Position numbers and translations under genes: made by a program
Shown here: piece after piece, positions 1 to 8,287 of the stretch
How positions within the stretch are numbered: position 1 is the stretch's first letter
Layout: each line of letters begins with the position of its first letter
The notes under the pieces: model-generated
Seen by the model: the letters and a program-made list of their open reading frames with translations, nothing else
Told to the model about the DNA's origin: nothing
The model's database searches: none
DNA from: Crocinitomicaceae bacterium
GTDB lineage: Bacteria > Bacteroidota > Bacteroidia > Flavobacteriales_D > Sanyastnellaceae
Direction: 5' to 3'
Length of the DNA stretch: 36,703 nucleotides
Assembly: GCA_002693775.1 (NCBI GenBank)
Contig: NZRP01000036.1
Coordinates: forward strand, 2,732-39,434

Positions 1-713
1 GATTTTGCTGCAATTTTTGAAAGTCGAATCAATTCTGTATCTCCTGAAGTAGAATTAACGGCATCATAAGCCGCTGATATGACCTTCCCTTCTGAGTTTA
101 CTACAATCTTCATTCTAATAAGCCCCTCCTCTGCTGGTTTCTCATTTAGACTTGGAGGGCTAAGCATCCCAGCTCCATCAAGATATGCTGACCCAAAGTC
201 ACCTGTAACAACTCCGCTTCCCTCAATCTTTCCTTCCTCATTGCCCTGATTGCCTACTCCCTGTGTTTCACCTTGAGAACCTCCGCCTCCAGAAGCTGCA
301 TTATTGCTGACTAAGGCTGCTCCAATTGATATCTTCGACTTTTCCTCAACAACTTTTTCCACGACCTCTTCTTTAACTTCATCAGAAATCGATACATCAG
401 ACACCTCTTGAGTAACAACTTCTTCAGCCACAAAAGGTTCTTCAATAGTTTCTACGCTTTCAGCTTCTTCAACTACCTCTTCAACAACTTCTGAAGGGAC
501 TTCCGTTTCAGTCTCCCCTCCAGCATCTTCCAAATCACCTAAATCTGCAATACCAATTGACACAAATTGCTCTCCTGGCGGTGGGTCAGGAATTGTAAAA
601 GCAGTTAGGGTAAAACACAAAACAAGAATGCACACAGTTATAATAGCTGTAAGGACTCCTGCCTTAAGCTTATGCTTCTTTGCGTTTATTTCATGTAATG
701 ATCCTGTGCTCAT
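1..713 (-). CDS. tonB: TonB-family energy transducer (partial, C-terminus beyond left edge)
   Basis: An open frame begins at ATG 713 and runs off the left edge, giving 237 visible residues. The N-terminus is cytoplasmic and basic. It is followed by one membrane anchor at about residues 19-42, then PDPPPGEQF, a motif common at the start of the periplasmic part of Bacteroidota TonB proteins. Residues 65-150 form a linker rich in Glu and Val rather than the usual Pro/Lys, followed by a Gly/Ser/Gln stretch. Near the edge, EKPAEEGLIRMKIVVNSEGK looks like the start of a TonB C-terminal fold, which would contact TonB-dependent receptors. The start overlaps the exbD stop as ATGA, so it should be translated with exbB-exbD. 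Family assignment is strong; the C-terminus cannot be checked. Confidence 0.85.
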   Translation of the reverse strand, partial: MSTGSLHEINAKKHKLKAGVLTAIITVCILVLCFTLTAFTIPDPPPGEQFVSIGIADLGDLEDAGGETETEVPSEVVEEVVEEAESVETIEEPFVAEEVVTQEVSDVSISDEVKEEVVEKVVEEKSKISIGAALVSNNAASGGGGSQGETQGVGNQGNEEGKIEGSGVVTGDFGSAYLDGAGMLSPPSLNEKPAEEGLIRMKIVVNSEGKVISAAYDAVNSTSGDTELIRLSKIAAK

Positions 714-1099
714 TTTTTATTTGCTCCTATCATCACCTTCCAATCATTAGCCTTAGCCATTCCAATTAGCTCTACAGTTGAACCCGTTGGGACAGCTTCG
801 TCAATTTGGAGATAGACAACTTTCTTTTCTTGATTTAGAAGTGCCTTGCTAAGTTCATATTTCACATCTTCCTTATTTACTTCCTTACTATTAACGTGGT
901 ACTTACCATCCTTTGTAACACTTACTATTGTCGATGGATTTGCAGAAGTTGAACTCTCAGATGATGGCAATTCAACGTTCACACCATTTTTCACAAGAGT
1001 AGATATAATTATAAAGAATATGAGCAGAAGGAATACGAGGTCCGTCATGGAACTCATACCTGCTGATACGTTGATTTTATTTCTTTGGCTTAGTCCCAT
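710..1099 (-). CDS. exbD: ExbD/TolR family biopolymer transport protein
   Basis: This 129-residue protein has a short cytoplasmic head, one membrane helix at about residues 18-37 and a periplasmic domain. The helix carries the conserved Asp at position 20 in SSMTDLVFLLLIFF, equivalent to the proton-path Asp of ExbD. With ExbB it forms the inner-membrane motor that uses the proton gradient to energise TonB. Its start overlaps the exbB stop as TAATG and its stop overlaps the tonB start as ATGA. That indicates translational coupling of three subunits. Length is normal for the family. Confidence 0.93.
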   Translation of the reverse strand: MGLSQRNKINVSAGMSSMTDLVFLLLIFFIIISTLVKNGVNVELPSSESSTSANPSTIVSVTKDGKYHVNSKEVNKEDVKYELSKALLNQEKKVVYLQIDEAVPTGSTVELIGMAKANDWKVMIGANKK

Positions 1100-1788
1100 T
1101 AGCTAGCTGGTTCTTCAAGGATGTCTATAAACTCAATGGATGTAGATTCCATCTTATGTACAACTTTAGAGACTTTTCCAACTAGGTGATTGTATGCCAT
1201 GTAAGCTATAATACCCACAACTAGACCTACGATAGTAGTAACCATTGCTTGCTTTGTACCTGATGAAATATCAGTCACCTGAATAGTTCCTGTAGACTCC
1301 ATTTCTAAGAACACATTCACCATACCAATCACAGTTCCAAGCATACCTACCATTGGAGCAGCTCCAGCGATAGTTGCAAGAATGTTAATGTTCTTCTCCA
1401 TTTTATAGATCTCAAGCTTACCTACATTTTCAATAGAAGTTGCGATATCTTTTAATGGCTTCCCTATTCTAGCAATTCCCTTTTCCATCATCCTTGCCAT
1501 AGGAGTGTCGTTTTGAGCACATAGATTCTTAGCGCTTGGAAGCTGAGCTGAGCTGATGTAGTCTTTTATTCTGTTCATAAAATCTGGCGACTCAGCTGCA
1601 GCCTTTCTGATTGCAAAGTATCTCTCGAAGTAGACATACATTGCAATCAAGCTCATAAAAGCAAGTGGCAACATGATGTACCAACCTCCTGTCATTAGAA
1701 GTTCAAGAACATTTACTTCTGTGACATTCTCAGTTGTTTCTGCAGCTACTTGAGCTGTGTCAGCTTGTAATAAGAGGAATTTATACAT
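1099..1788 (-). CDS. exbB: MotA/TolQ/ExbB proton channel family protein
   Basis: This 229-residue protein has three membrane segments at about residues 35-57, 132-155 and 180-205. The second and third contain the Gly/Ala/Thr-rich channel segments GAAPMVGMLGTVIGMVNVF and QAMVTTIVGLVVGIIAY, typical of MotA/TolQ/ExbB proteins. It is the stator-like subunit that conducts protons with ExbD. The gene follows nhaD after 107 bases on the same strand. I saw no clear TAnnTTTG element in that gap, so it may be read from upstream or from a diverged promoter. The ATG start gives a short N-terminus without a cleavable signal. Confidence 0.93.
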   Translation of the reverse strand: MYKFLLLQADTAQVAAETTENVTEVNVLELLMTGGWYIMLPLAFMSLIAMYVYFERYFAIRKAAAESPDFMNRIKDYISSAQLPSAKNLCAQNDTPMARMMEKGIARIGKPLKDIATSIENVGKLEIYKMEKNINILATIAGAAPMVGMLGTVIGMVNVFLEMESTGTIQVTDISSGTKQAMVTTIVGLVVGIIAYMAYNHLVGKVSKVVHKMESTSIEFIDILEEPAS

Positions 1789-1895
1789 GGGATTTTAGTT
1801 ATCGTTTTACTAAACGTCTAAGTTCTGCGAAATAGTGCCTCTTAATCAGTCACTCCCCAAGTGTTTTAAAATTCTAAAAGTTCAAAAAGTTACCC

Positions 1896-3275
1896 TTAAG
1901 CAAACATCAACACATATACTCCTGCTCCTGCTAAGTATCCAGCAATTGCTATTAAACTGATCTTCTTTAAATACCAAACGAAGTCAATTTTCTCTAAGCC
2001 CATCACAGCAACACCTGCTGCTGAACCGATAATAAGAGCTGAACCGCCAGTACCTGCACAATACGCTAGTAATTGCCAAAACTTACCGTCTTTTACAAAC
2101 ATACCATACCATTCTGGGTTTGATGAATTTGCTAAAACATCTGTGGCAATAATTGGATACATGTTTTTAGATGCTGCAACAAGTGGCACATTATCCACTA
2201 CAGAAGACAACAGTCCAATTGCAACGTTAATCAAATAAATGTCATTAAGCTCTTCTTTGAGAAATTTAGCTACAAATCTCAAGTGACCTGCCTCTTGGAG
2301 AGCCGCTACTGCAAGTAAGATTCCTAGGAAGAATAAAACAGATGCTGAATCAATTTTTCTTAGAACTCCTATAACTGAAAGTCTTGATTTGTCCTCAATG
2401 TTTTTCTCTCTGTGAAGTAGTTCAGTAATTAGCCACATAACACCTAATGAAAGCATCATTCCCATAAATGGTGGAAGGTGAGTTACTGTCTTAAATACTG
2501 GAACAAACAGAAGACCTAATACTCCACAAATGAATACTAGGTTTCTCTCAAAGTTGGTTGTCTTCTCACCCACCTGCTCGCTAGCCTGAGGTCGTTCCAC
2601 CTCACCTTTAAGCTTAACAGACATTATTCCTAGAGGAACAAGCATAGCTACAAGAGATGGTACGATAAGGTTAACAACAATCACAGAAGTAGTTAGCTGA
2701 CCTCCAATCCACAGCATGGTTGTAGTCACATCGCCTATAGGAGACCACGCTCCACCAGCATTTGCTGATACTATTACCATACCAGCAAAAATCCATCTAG
2801 TCTCCTTATCGCTTATGAGCTTTCTAAGAAGAGAAATCATCACAATAGAAGTTGTAAGATTATCTAGAACTGCAGAGAAGAAGAATGTAAGAATGCAAAT
2901 AATCCAAAGCAGTTTCACCTTGTTATTTGTCTTAATCTTATCAGTAATCACTCTAAAACCCTCGTGAGCATCTACAAGCTCTACAATGGTCATAGCACCA
3001 AGTAAGAAGAATAAGATGTTAGCGATTTCCTCCATGTGATGGAGTAGTCTATGCTCATAGAAAGTGCTCAGAAGCCCATGATCATGAGAAGCAAGGAATT
3101 CTGCAAAATCAATCTTTAAATGCTCTGGGACCACATTGTAACCGAGCACGAAAATCGCCCAACAAACTGTACCTGTTATAAGAGCTGAAGCCGCTTTATC
3201 CACGTGGATGTTGTGCTCAAGAGCAATTGCAACATAGCCTAAAACAAAGACTACTAATAGAATAATTGGGATCAT
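1896..3275 (-). CDS. nhaD: NhaD-type Na+/H+ antiporter
   Basis: This 459-residue polytopic protein has about a dozen hydrophobic segments. Diagnostic pieces are SAVLDNLTTSIVMISLLRKL, NAGGAWSPIGDVTTTMLW and SSVVDNVPLVAASKN. They hold the paired D-N signatures of the ion-transporter superfamily to which NhaD belongs. NhaD exports sodium in exchange for protons and is common in marine and alkali-tolerant bacteria. The start codon overlaps the dehydrogenase stop as TAATG, so the two are coupled. The exbB-exbD-tonB run follows. The order suggests co-expression of sodium handling, proton-driven TonB energisation and amino-acid catabolism; that link is inference. Confidence 0.92.
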   Translation of the reverse strand: MIPIILLVVFVLGYVAIALEHNIHVDKAASALITGTVCWAIFVLGYNVVPEHLKIDFAEFLASHDHGLLSTFYEHRLLHHMEEIANILFFLLGAMTIVELVDAHEGFRVITDKIKTNNKVKLLWIICILTFFFSAVLDNLTTSIVMISLLRKLISDKETRWIFAGMVIVSANAGGAWSPIGDVTTTMLWIGGQLTTSVIVVNLIVPSLVAMLVPLGIMSVKLKGEVERPQASEQVGEKTTNFERNLVFICGVLGLLFVPVFKTVTHLPPFMGMMLSLGVMWLITELLHREKNIEDKSRLSVIGVLRKIDSASVLFFLGILLAVAALQEAGHLRFVAKFLKEELNDIYLINVAIGLLSSVVDNVPLVAASKNMYPIIATDVLANSSNPEWYGMFVKDGKFWQLLAYCAGTGGSALIIGSAAGVAVMGLEKIDFVWYLKKISLIAIAGYLAGAGVYVLMFA

Positions 3276-4504
3276 TACTTGAGAGTGTTCAGGGCTTTTT
3301 TAAATGCAGTTGCAGTGAGGAGATTCACCTCAGACCTCATAGCGTGAGTTGCTTCGAGAGCTTCCTTGATAATTAATGAAGTATCCTCGAAAATTGCCTT
3401 GTCAGACATATCGATGTTTTCACAGCTCATTAGGTAGGCGAATACTCTAGCCATACCGCAGTTTGCAATGAAGTCTGGTATTACTGTGATACGCTCATCA
3501 ACTGATTCAGCGATTTCTCCATAGAAAATTTCTGGGTCAGCAAAAGGAACATTTGCTCCTGAGCTAATCACCTGTAGTCCAGAGGCAAGAAGTCTGTCGA
3601 TTTGGTCTTGCGTGATAAGACGAGATCCAGCGCAAGGAAGGAAGACGTCTGCTTCAACGTCCCAAATTTTATCATTTACAGCCTCGAAGCTCATCATATT
3701 ATCAGCTCTGAGAGAGTTGCCGTCCTTATCGCAGAAAAGCTTAGTGATATCTTCAAAGTCCATGCCATCAGTATCGATTAAGCCGCCAGCTCTATCAATG
3801 ATTCCTACTACCGTTGCTCCTGCTTGAGTGATGTAGTAAGCTGCTGCTGAACCGACATTTCCCCACCCTTGGATGATAACTCTCTTTCCTTCGACAGAAC
3901 CTCCGTAGATATTATAGAAATGTCTAACCGACTCGCTAACTCCGTATCCTGTGATCAGATCAGCTACACGATATTTTCTGGTAACATCTGGGGAAATAGT
4001 GGTGTCTTCAACGATTTGGGATACACCCTGGCGGAGGTTGCCGATGCGGCGAACTTTTTGGGCTTCATCAGGTTTAAAATGACCTGTAAAAACTCCTTCC
4101 TGTGGATGCCAAACCCCGTTATCCTCAGTAATTGGAATCACTTCGTGGATCTCGTCCACATTCATATCGCCACCAGTACCATAGTAATTTTTCAAAAGCG
4201 GAGTCACAGCTGCATACCAACGTTCAAGAACTCCCTTTTTACGGGAATCATTAGGGTCAAACCTTATACCAGACTTAGCTCCTCCAATTTGAGGGCCTGA
4301 AACGGTAAATTTCACTTCCATCGTTTTAGCTAAAGATTCAACCTCTCTTTTATCAACTCTTGGATGCATTCTAGTACCTCCACCAGCTGCGCCTCCACGT
4401 AGCGAATTAATAACTACCCACCCTTCTGCCTCAGTCTCTCTATCCTTCCAGTTAAAAACTATCTCAGGATTTTTTTCTTCGTAAGCTTTGAGTAAATCTC
4501 TCAT
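3275..4504 (-). CDS. Glu/Leu/Phe/Val dehydrogenase family amino-acid dehydrogenase
   Basis: This protein of about 409 residues belongs to the oxidative amino-acid deaminase family. SLRGGAAGGGTRMHP and PQIGGAKSGIRFDP hold the substrate-binding and catalytic Lys regions. VIIQGWGNVGSAAAYY is the dinucleotide-binding Rossmann glycine motif. It interconverts an amino acid, probably glutamate, with the 2-oxoacid and ammonia in the cytoplasm; the exact substrate is not decided by sequence. The frame could begin at GTG 4510, but ATG 4504 has GGTGA a few bases upstream and sits 22 bases from a TATCTTTG element, so I prefer it. Its stop overlaps the nhaD start. Confidence 0.9.
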   Translation of the reverse strand: MRDLLKAYEEKNPEIVFNWKDRETEAEGWVVINSLRGGAAGGGTRMHPRVDKREVESLAKTMEVKFTVSGPQIGGAKSGIRFDPNDSRKKGVLERWYAAVTPLLKNYYGTGGDMNVDEIHEVIPITEDNGVWHPQEGVFTGHFKPDEAQKVRRIGNLRQGVSQIVEDTTISPDVTRKYRVADLITGYGVSESVRHFYNIYGGSVEGKRVIIQGWGNVGSAAAYYITQAGATVVGIIDRAGGLIDTDGMDFEDITKLFCDKDGNSLRADNMMSFEAVNDKIWDVEADVFLPCAGSRLITQDQIDRLLASGLQVISSGANVPFADPEIFYGEIAESVDERITVIPDFIANCGMARVFAYLMSCENIDMSDKAIFEDTSLIIKEALEATHAMRSEVNLLTATAFKKALNTLK

Positions 4505-4526
4505 CTTCACCGTCTAACTTAAGGTG

Positions 4527-4534
4527 CAAAGATA
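4527..4534 (-). promoter_or_regulatory. Bacteroidota -7 promoter element for the dehydrogenase-nhaD unit
   Basis: The minus strand reads TATCTTTG here, an exact match to the TAnnTTTG -7 consensus of Bacteroidota primary sigma factor promoters. It ends 22 bases before the preferred dehydrogenase start. No convincing TTG -33 box is seen at the usual 19-21 base spacing, so the call rests on the -7 box and its position. Confidence 0.55.
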
Positions 4535-4550
4535 GTGAACGAAAACTCCA

Positions 4551-5636
4551 CTAAGGTAGGTAAATAGCTCCTGAACTTGTGGACCTAGAAGCACCAGTAA
4601 CGCTATTAAGAACATTATCCATCAATAGCCATCTTAAAAGCCCCAAAAATGCGAATCCATAAGCCTCTTTTGCATCAAGCATAGGTGCTTCAGAGATTAT
4701 AATTTTTCTATCTGTCCCATCTACCATCTTTAAAATCCTTCTAATAAGATATTTATTTCTCGCTCCGCCTCCTGAAAACAGAGTTGAGCCGACTGGTAGA
4801 TCTGCTACTATTGTTGTTGCAATGTAATCAACTGATGTACACATCATATTCTCCAAGCTTAGCCCTTTATGAGCTATTAAAACTGGAAGCATTTCATTGT
4901 AAAACCACTCCATCCCCAGACTTTTAGGAGGCTTCAAGTTGTGGTATTCAAGCTTAAGTAAATCATCTAAAAGCCCGTCTGATATTAGTCCTTCTTGAGC
5001 CATTTTACCATCTTTATCGAAGTCTAAGCCAACCTCTCTTGCTAGAAGATTTAACAGGTTATTGCAAGGTCCAATGTCCCATGCTATGGTAGAATCATCA
5101 TTAGAAAGTGAGATGTTTGAAAACCCGCCAAGATTCACACAAGCTGAGTATTCAGAAAACAGCATTCTATCTACTACAGGAATTAGTGGTGCACCTGTTC
5201 CTCCAAGAGAAACGTCTTGTGACCTTAAATCACAAACAGTTGGCAAACCTGTTAATGAGGCTAGAATAGATCCCGAACCTATTTGAAGTGTTATTCCATC
5301 TTCTGGTTTGTGAAAAACTGTATGACCATGTGAGCATAACAGATCGCTATCTTCTTTTAATTCAAGGACCTTTTCAGCTGCAAACCTAGACCAATCTCGC
5401 TCAAGGTATTTAAGATCTAAAGACCCTAATTCCATAGAACTTCGCAATCTACCCCTAAGCTCATCTGGGTAGTCATAACACTTAAAATTAATTAGTTCAC
5501 CCACCCAATCACTTTGGGAGGTGAGTTCAAATTTTGCTCTAGCAATGTCTAAGCCGTCTAAAGAAGTACCACTCATCAATCCAATGACGGTCCAACTCTT
5601 TTTGAGGGCATCTGTTGTCGTATCTTCGTTATACAT
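4551..5636 (-). CDS. anmK: Anhydro-N-acetylmuramic acid kinase
   Basis: This 361-residue cytoplasmic sugar kinase has the AnmK signature GLMSGTSLDGLDIARAKF near residue 18. It also has the phosphate-binding segment DIGPCNNLLNLL and the late glycine motif FSGGGARNKYLIRR. AnmK hydrolyses and phosphorylates 1,6-anhydro-MurNAc to MurNAc-6-phosphate in peptidoglycan recycling. The gene heads a minus-strand run toward the amino-acid dehydrogenase. Its start lies only 18 bases from the start of a divergent acyl-CoA dehydrogenase. A TATCTTTT near-match to the -7 box lies in that gap on the minus strand. As I remember it, the pairing of anmK, acyl-CoA dehydrogenase and this dehydrogenase recurs in Flavobacteriia. 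Confidence 0.93.
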   Translation of the reverse strand: MYNEDTTTDALKKSWTVIGLMSGTSLDGLDIARAKFELTSQSDWVGELINFKCYDYPDELRGRLRSSMELGSLDLKYLERDWSRFAAEKVLELKEDSDLLCSHGHTVFHKPEDGITLQIGSGSILASLTGLPTVCDLRSQDVSLGGTGAPLIPVVDRMLFSEYSACVNLGGFSNISLSNDDSTIAWDIGPCNNLLNLLAREVGLDFDKDGKMAQEGLISDGLLDDLLKLEYHNLKPPKSLGMEWFYNEMLPVLIAHKGLSLENMMCTSVDYIATTIVADLPVGSTLFSGGGARNKYLIRRILKMVDGTDRKIIISEAPMLDAKEAYGFAFLGLLRWLLMDNVLNSVTGASRSTSSGAIYLP

Positions 5637-5654
5637 TCGAATGAAAAGATAAAG

Positions 5655-6797
5655 ATGAATTTCGAACTTACAGAAGAACAGTTAGCTGTACGTGATGCAG
5701 CGAGGGATTTTGCACATAATGTGCTTAAGCCAGGAGTTATTGAAAGAGATAACGAACAACGATTCCCAGCTGAAGAAATCCGCCAATTAGGCGAACTGGG
5801 ATTCCAAGGCATCATGGTAGACCCTAAATACGGTGGATCAGGCATGGATACTGTCAGCTATGTTCTTGCTATGGAAGAAATCAGTAAGGTTGATGCATCT
5901 ACAAGCGTTTGCATGAGTGTAAACAACTCGCTTGTGTGTTACGGATTGGAGGCATTTGGCACAGAGGAGCAAAAGCAAAAGTACTTAACGCCACTTGCTA
6001 GAGGAGAAAAGATTGGTGCATTCTGCTTGAGTGAGCCTGAGGCTGGTTCTGATGCTACTTCGCAGCGGACTACTGCTATCGACATGGGTGACCACTACCT
6101 TTTGAATGGAACTAAGAACTGGATCACTAATGGTGGAACTGCTTCTTATTACATAGTTATAGCCCAAACAGATGCCGACAAAGGCCACAAAGGGATCAGT
6201 GCTCTTATTGTTGAGCGCGGAATGGATGGATTCGAAGTTGGTGCGAAAGAAGATAAGCTTGGAATTAGAGGCTCTGACACTCACACACTGATGTTCACTG
6301 ACGTTAAGGTGCCTAAAGCAAACAGAATTGGTAAAGATGGGTTTGGGTTTAAGTTTGCTATGAAGACACTAAGCGGAGGTAGAATTGGTATCGCTGCTCA
6401 AGCGCTTGGAATTGCAGCTGGAGCTTACGAATTAGCTCTTGCATACTCGAAGGAGAGAAAAACTTTTGGCAAGGAGATTTACAAGCACCAAGCTATTGGA
6501 TTCAAGCTTGCAGATATGGCAACTCAGATTGAGTGCGCTAGACTTCTTGTATACAAAGCAGCTGCTCTTAAGGACGCAGGCGAAAACTACGACCTTGCTT
6601 CAAGCATGGCTAAGCTTTACGCTTCAGAAGTTGCGATGAAACAAACTGTTGAAGCAGTCCAAATCCACGGAGGATACGGATTCGTTAAAGAATACCACGT
6701 TGAGCGTTTAATGCGTGATGCGAAGATTACTCAGATCTACGAAGGAACTTCTGAAGTTCAGAAAATCGTAATAAGCAGAAGTATCCTAAAGGACTAA
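5655..6797 (+). CDS. Acyl-CoA dehydrogenase (short-chain type)
   Basis: This 380-residue FAD enzyme has the full acyl-CoA dehydrogenase layout: an N-terminal helical domain, CLSEPEAGSDA and NGTKNWITNGG in the middle FAD/substrate region, and a C-terminal helical domain. The late segment QIYEGTSEVQKIVISRS holds the catalytic Glu where short- and medium-chain enzymes have it. It introduces the trans-2,3 double bond of an acyl-CoA in beta-oxidation or branched-chain amino-acid breakdown; chain specificity is not resolved. The start is 18 bases from divergent anmK, so its promoter probably lies inside the anmK 5' end. Its stop is 10 bases from the end of the next, convergent gene. Confidence 0.93.
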   Translation: MNFELTEEQLAVRDAARDFAHNVLKPGVIERDNEQRFPAEEIRQLGELGFQGIMVDPKYGGSGMDTVSYVLAMEEISKVDASTSVCMSVNNSLVCYGLEAFGTEEQKQKYLTPLARGEKIGAFCLSEPEAGSDATSQRTTAIDMGDHYLLNGTKNWITNGGTASYYIVIAQTDADKGHKGISALIVERGMDGFEVGAKEDKLGIRGSDTHTLMFTDVKVPKANRIGKDGFGFKFAMKTLSGGRIGIAAQALGIAAGAYELALAYSKERKTFGKEIYKHQAIGFKLADMATQIECARLLVYKAAALKDAGENYDLASSMAKLYASEVAMKQTVEAVQIHGGYGFVKEYHVERLMRDAKITQIYEGTSEVQKIVISRSILKD

Positions 6798-6807
6798 GAA
6801 CTATTTA

Positions 6808-8277
6808 CTAGTCTAGCTTTTCGTTTCTTGAATTCCAAATCGTGCGTTTACCATCGTAGTACACCACCACTTCCTTCTTGCCGTCAGAATTAACGTCGAG
6901 TACTTCGACCCTGTCTGCCTTAACCAGACCTGACATACCCACTTCTCGCGTCTCACCCATTGTGAATTCGCGCAATGTGTTTGTGTCATCGATAAACAGA
7001 ACTGACGACTTACTTATATTGCTAGAAAGCCTGAATGCTGGCGAGTATCTAGAATCCACTTTTACTTCTGTATTTGCTCTGATTCCCCCAGCCCTCTTGA
7101 GCAATTTCACACTTGAATCACTACATCCTGCGTAGATATAGTCTTTAGACCCCACCCTCAAATGGTACAAGTGTTTTACATAAACTCCACCAGATAGTTT
7201 CGCGAAATTCCAGCCAGAAGTCCTCTTACCCTCACCCTTGAGATTTGTAATATTACCATCAGCGGTAGCTACAAGAAATCTGTATTTCTTGTTCCTATCG
7301 TAATCGACAACACTAAATCCAGTCACCCCACTCCTCATTTTATAAGGGTAACCACTCACGTTATTTCCCTTGACGTCTATAAGGTATACTCCCTTAGAGG
7401 TTGCGAACGCAGTTTGAAATTTTCCATTTGCATAGATATCCACCTCAAATGCCTCGCCTATTGGAGCTGCTTCAACTTCTCTAGACCAAACCAATTCACC
7501 ATCTTCACCCCATGCCTCAACTACAGAATCATCTTCATTAAAAAGAATATCCATGTCAGAAGAAGTGCGGTGGTTTCGAATAACACCAAGCAAGCCCCTT
7601 AACTCAGAGCTCTGTTCCGACTGATTACTTACCTTATGATTCTCTAATACTTCAGTCGAACCAGCTCCCACAAACACCCAAGTAAATCTATCCCCTAAAT
7701 CAGATGCCATAAACTTTCCATCCAATGCCTCCACCACTGCATCATACTTTATAGCTAAATCGCTCTCATCCTCTGTAAACTCATAACCACCTCTATCTAA
7801 AATGAATTTGGGAATCCTGAGTTCCTCTTCCCAAACGACTAAATCACCTTTAGCCTTTTCTAGAATGTATCCCTTCGGCGTCTTGTAAAGCCTAGCATTC
7901 ACCCCTTCTTCAGACCTCCACCTCAATGCCATTTCTCCAGGCATTTCAACCCATGCTGCTAAACTTTTACTATCACCAATTAATAAACCACCCCTCCATT
8001 CACGAAACTCAAATCCAGGTAAAACCTGGGCATCAACCCTAGTATTATGCACCACCTTCAGCGTCATCCCCAAATCGTCCTTTCCTTCAAACACCATCTT
8101 AACATTTGTTGAATCAGAATAATCTATAGTCCAGCTAGTAAACACATCTGGCGCAAAATCTGCTGGGCTTTCAACCTTAACTTCTCCAATTGACTTAATG
8201 CTGAAATAACCAGAAATTGCTGCATAAGCAAACAATACAGCTACGAATAATAATATGTAATGTCTCTTCGAGGACAT
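6808..8277 (-). CDS. Membrane-anchored beta-propeller-like protein, function unknown
   Basis: This 489-residue protein has an uncleaved-looking N-terminal anchor at about residues 6-23 and an exported remainder. The second half shows repeated beta-rich blocks that begin with hydrophobic strand motifs, for example GVYLIDVKGNNVSGYPYK and FSVVDYDRNKKYRFLVA. It ends with an FG-GAP/EF-like block, VLDVNSDGKKEVVVYYDGKR. This resembles the WD40/PQQ-like propellers of uncharacterised Bacteroidota envelope proteins, so a scaffolding or binding role is plausible but not shown. It starts 10 bases after the recG stop, so it is probably in the recG transcript. Its end faces the acyl-CoA dehydrogenase end across 10 bases. 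I do not recognise a named gene. Confidence 0.75.
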   Translation of the reverse strand: MSSKRHYILLFVAVLFAYAAISGYFSIKSIGEVKVESPADFAPDVFTSWTIDYSDSTNVKMVFEGKDDLGMTLKVVHNTRVDAQVLPGFEFREWRGGLLIGDSKSLAAWVEMPGEMALRWRSEEGVNARLYKTPKGYILEKAKGDLVVWEEELRIPKFILDRGGYEFTEDESDLAIKYDAVVEALDGKFMASDLGDRFTWVFVGAGSTEVLENHKVSNQSEQSSELRGLLGVIRNHRTSSDMDILFNEDDSVVEAWGEDGELVWSREVEAAPIGEAFEVDIYANGKFQTAFATSKGVYLIDVKGNNVSGYPYKMRSGVTGFSVVDYDRNKKYRFLVATADGNITNLKGEGKRTSGWNFAKLSGGVYVKHLYHLRVGSKDYIYAGCSDSSVKLLKRAGGIRANTEVKVDSRYSPAFRLSSNISKSSVLFIDDTNTLREFTMGETREVGMSGLVKADRVEVLDVNSDGKKEVVVYYDGKRTIWNSRNEKLD

Positions 8278-8287
8278 GGGGCTAATA

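Noticed and set aside
1801-1870. Terminator between nhaD and exbB
   Set aside because: The only hairpin seen (CGTTT/AAACG, five base pairs) is AT-rich and lacks a proper T run in the right place.
3869-4300. 143-codon open frame on the plus strand
   Set aside because: It lies wholly antisense to the amino-acid dehydrogenase, whose motifs are intact.
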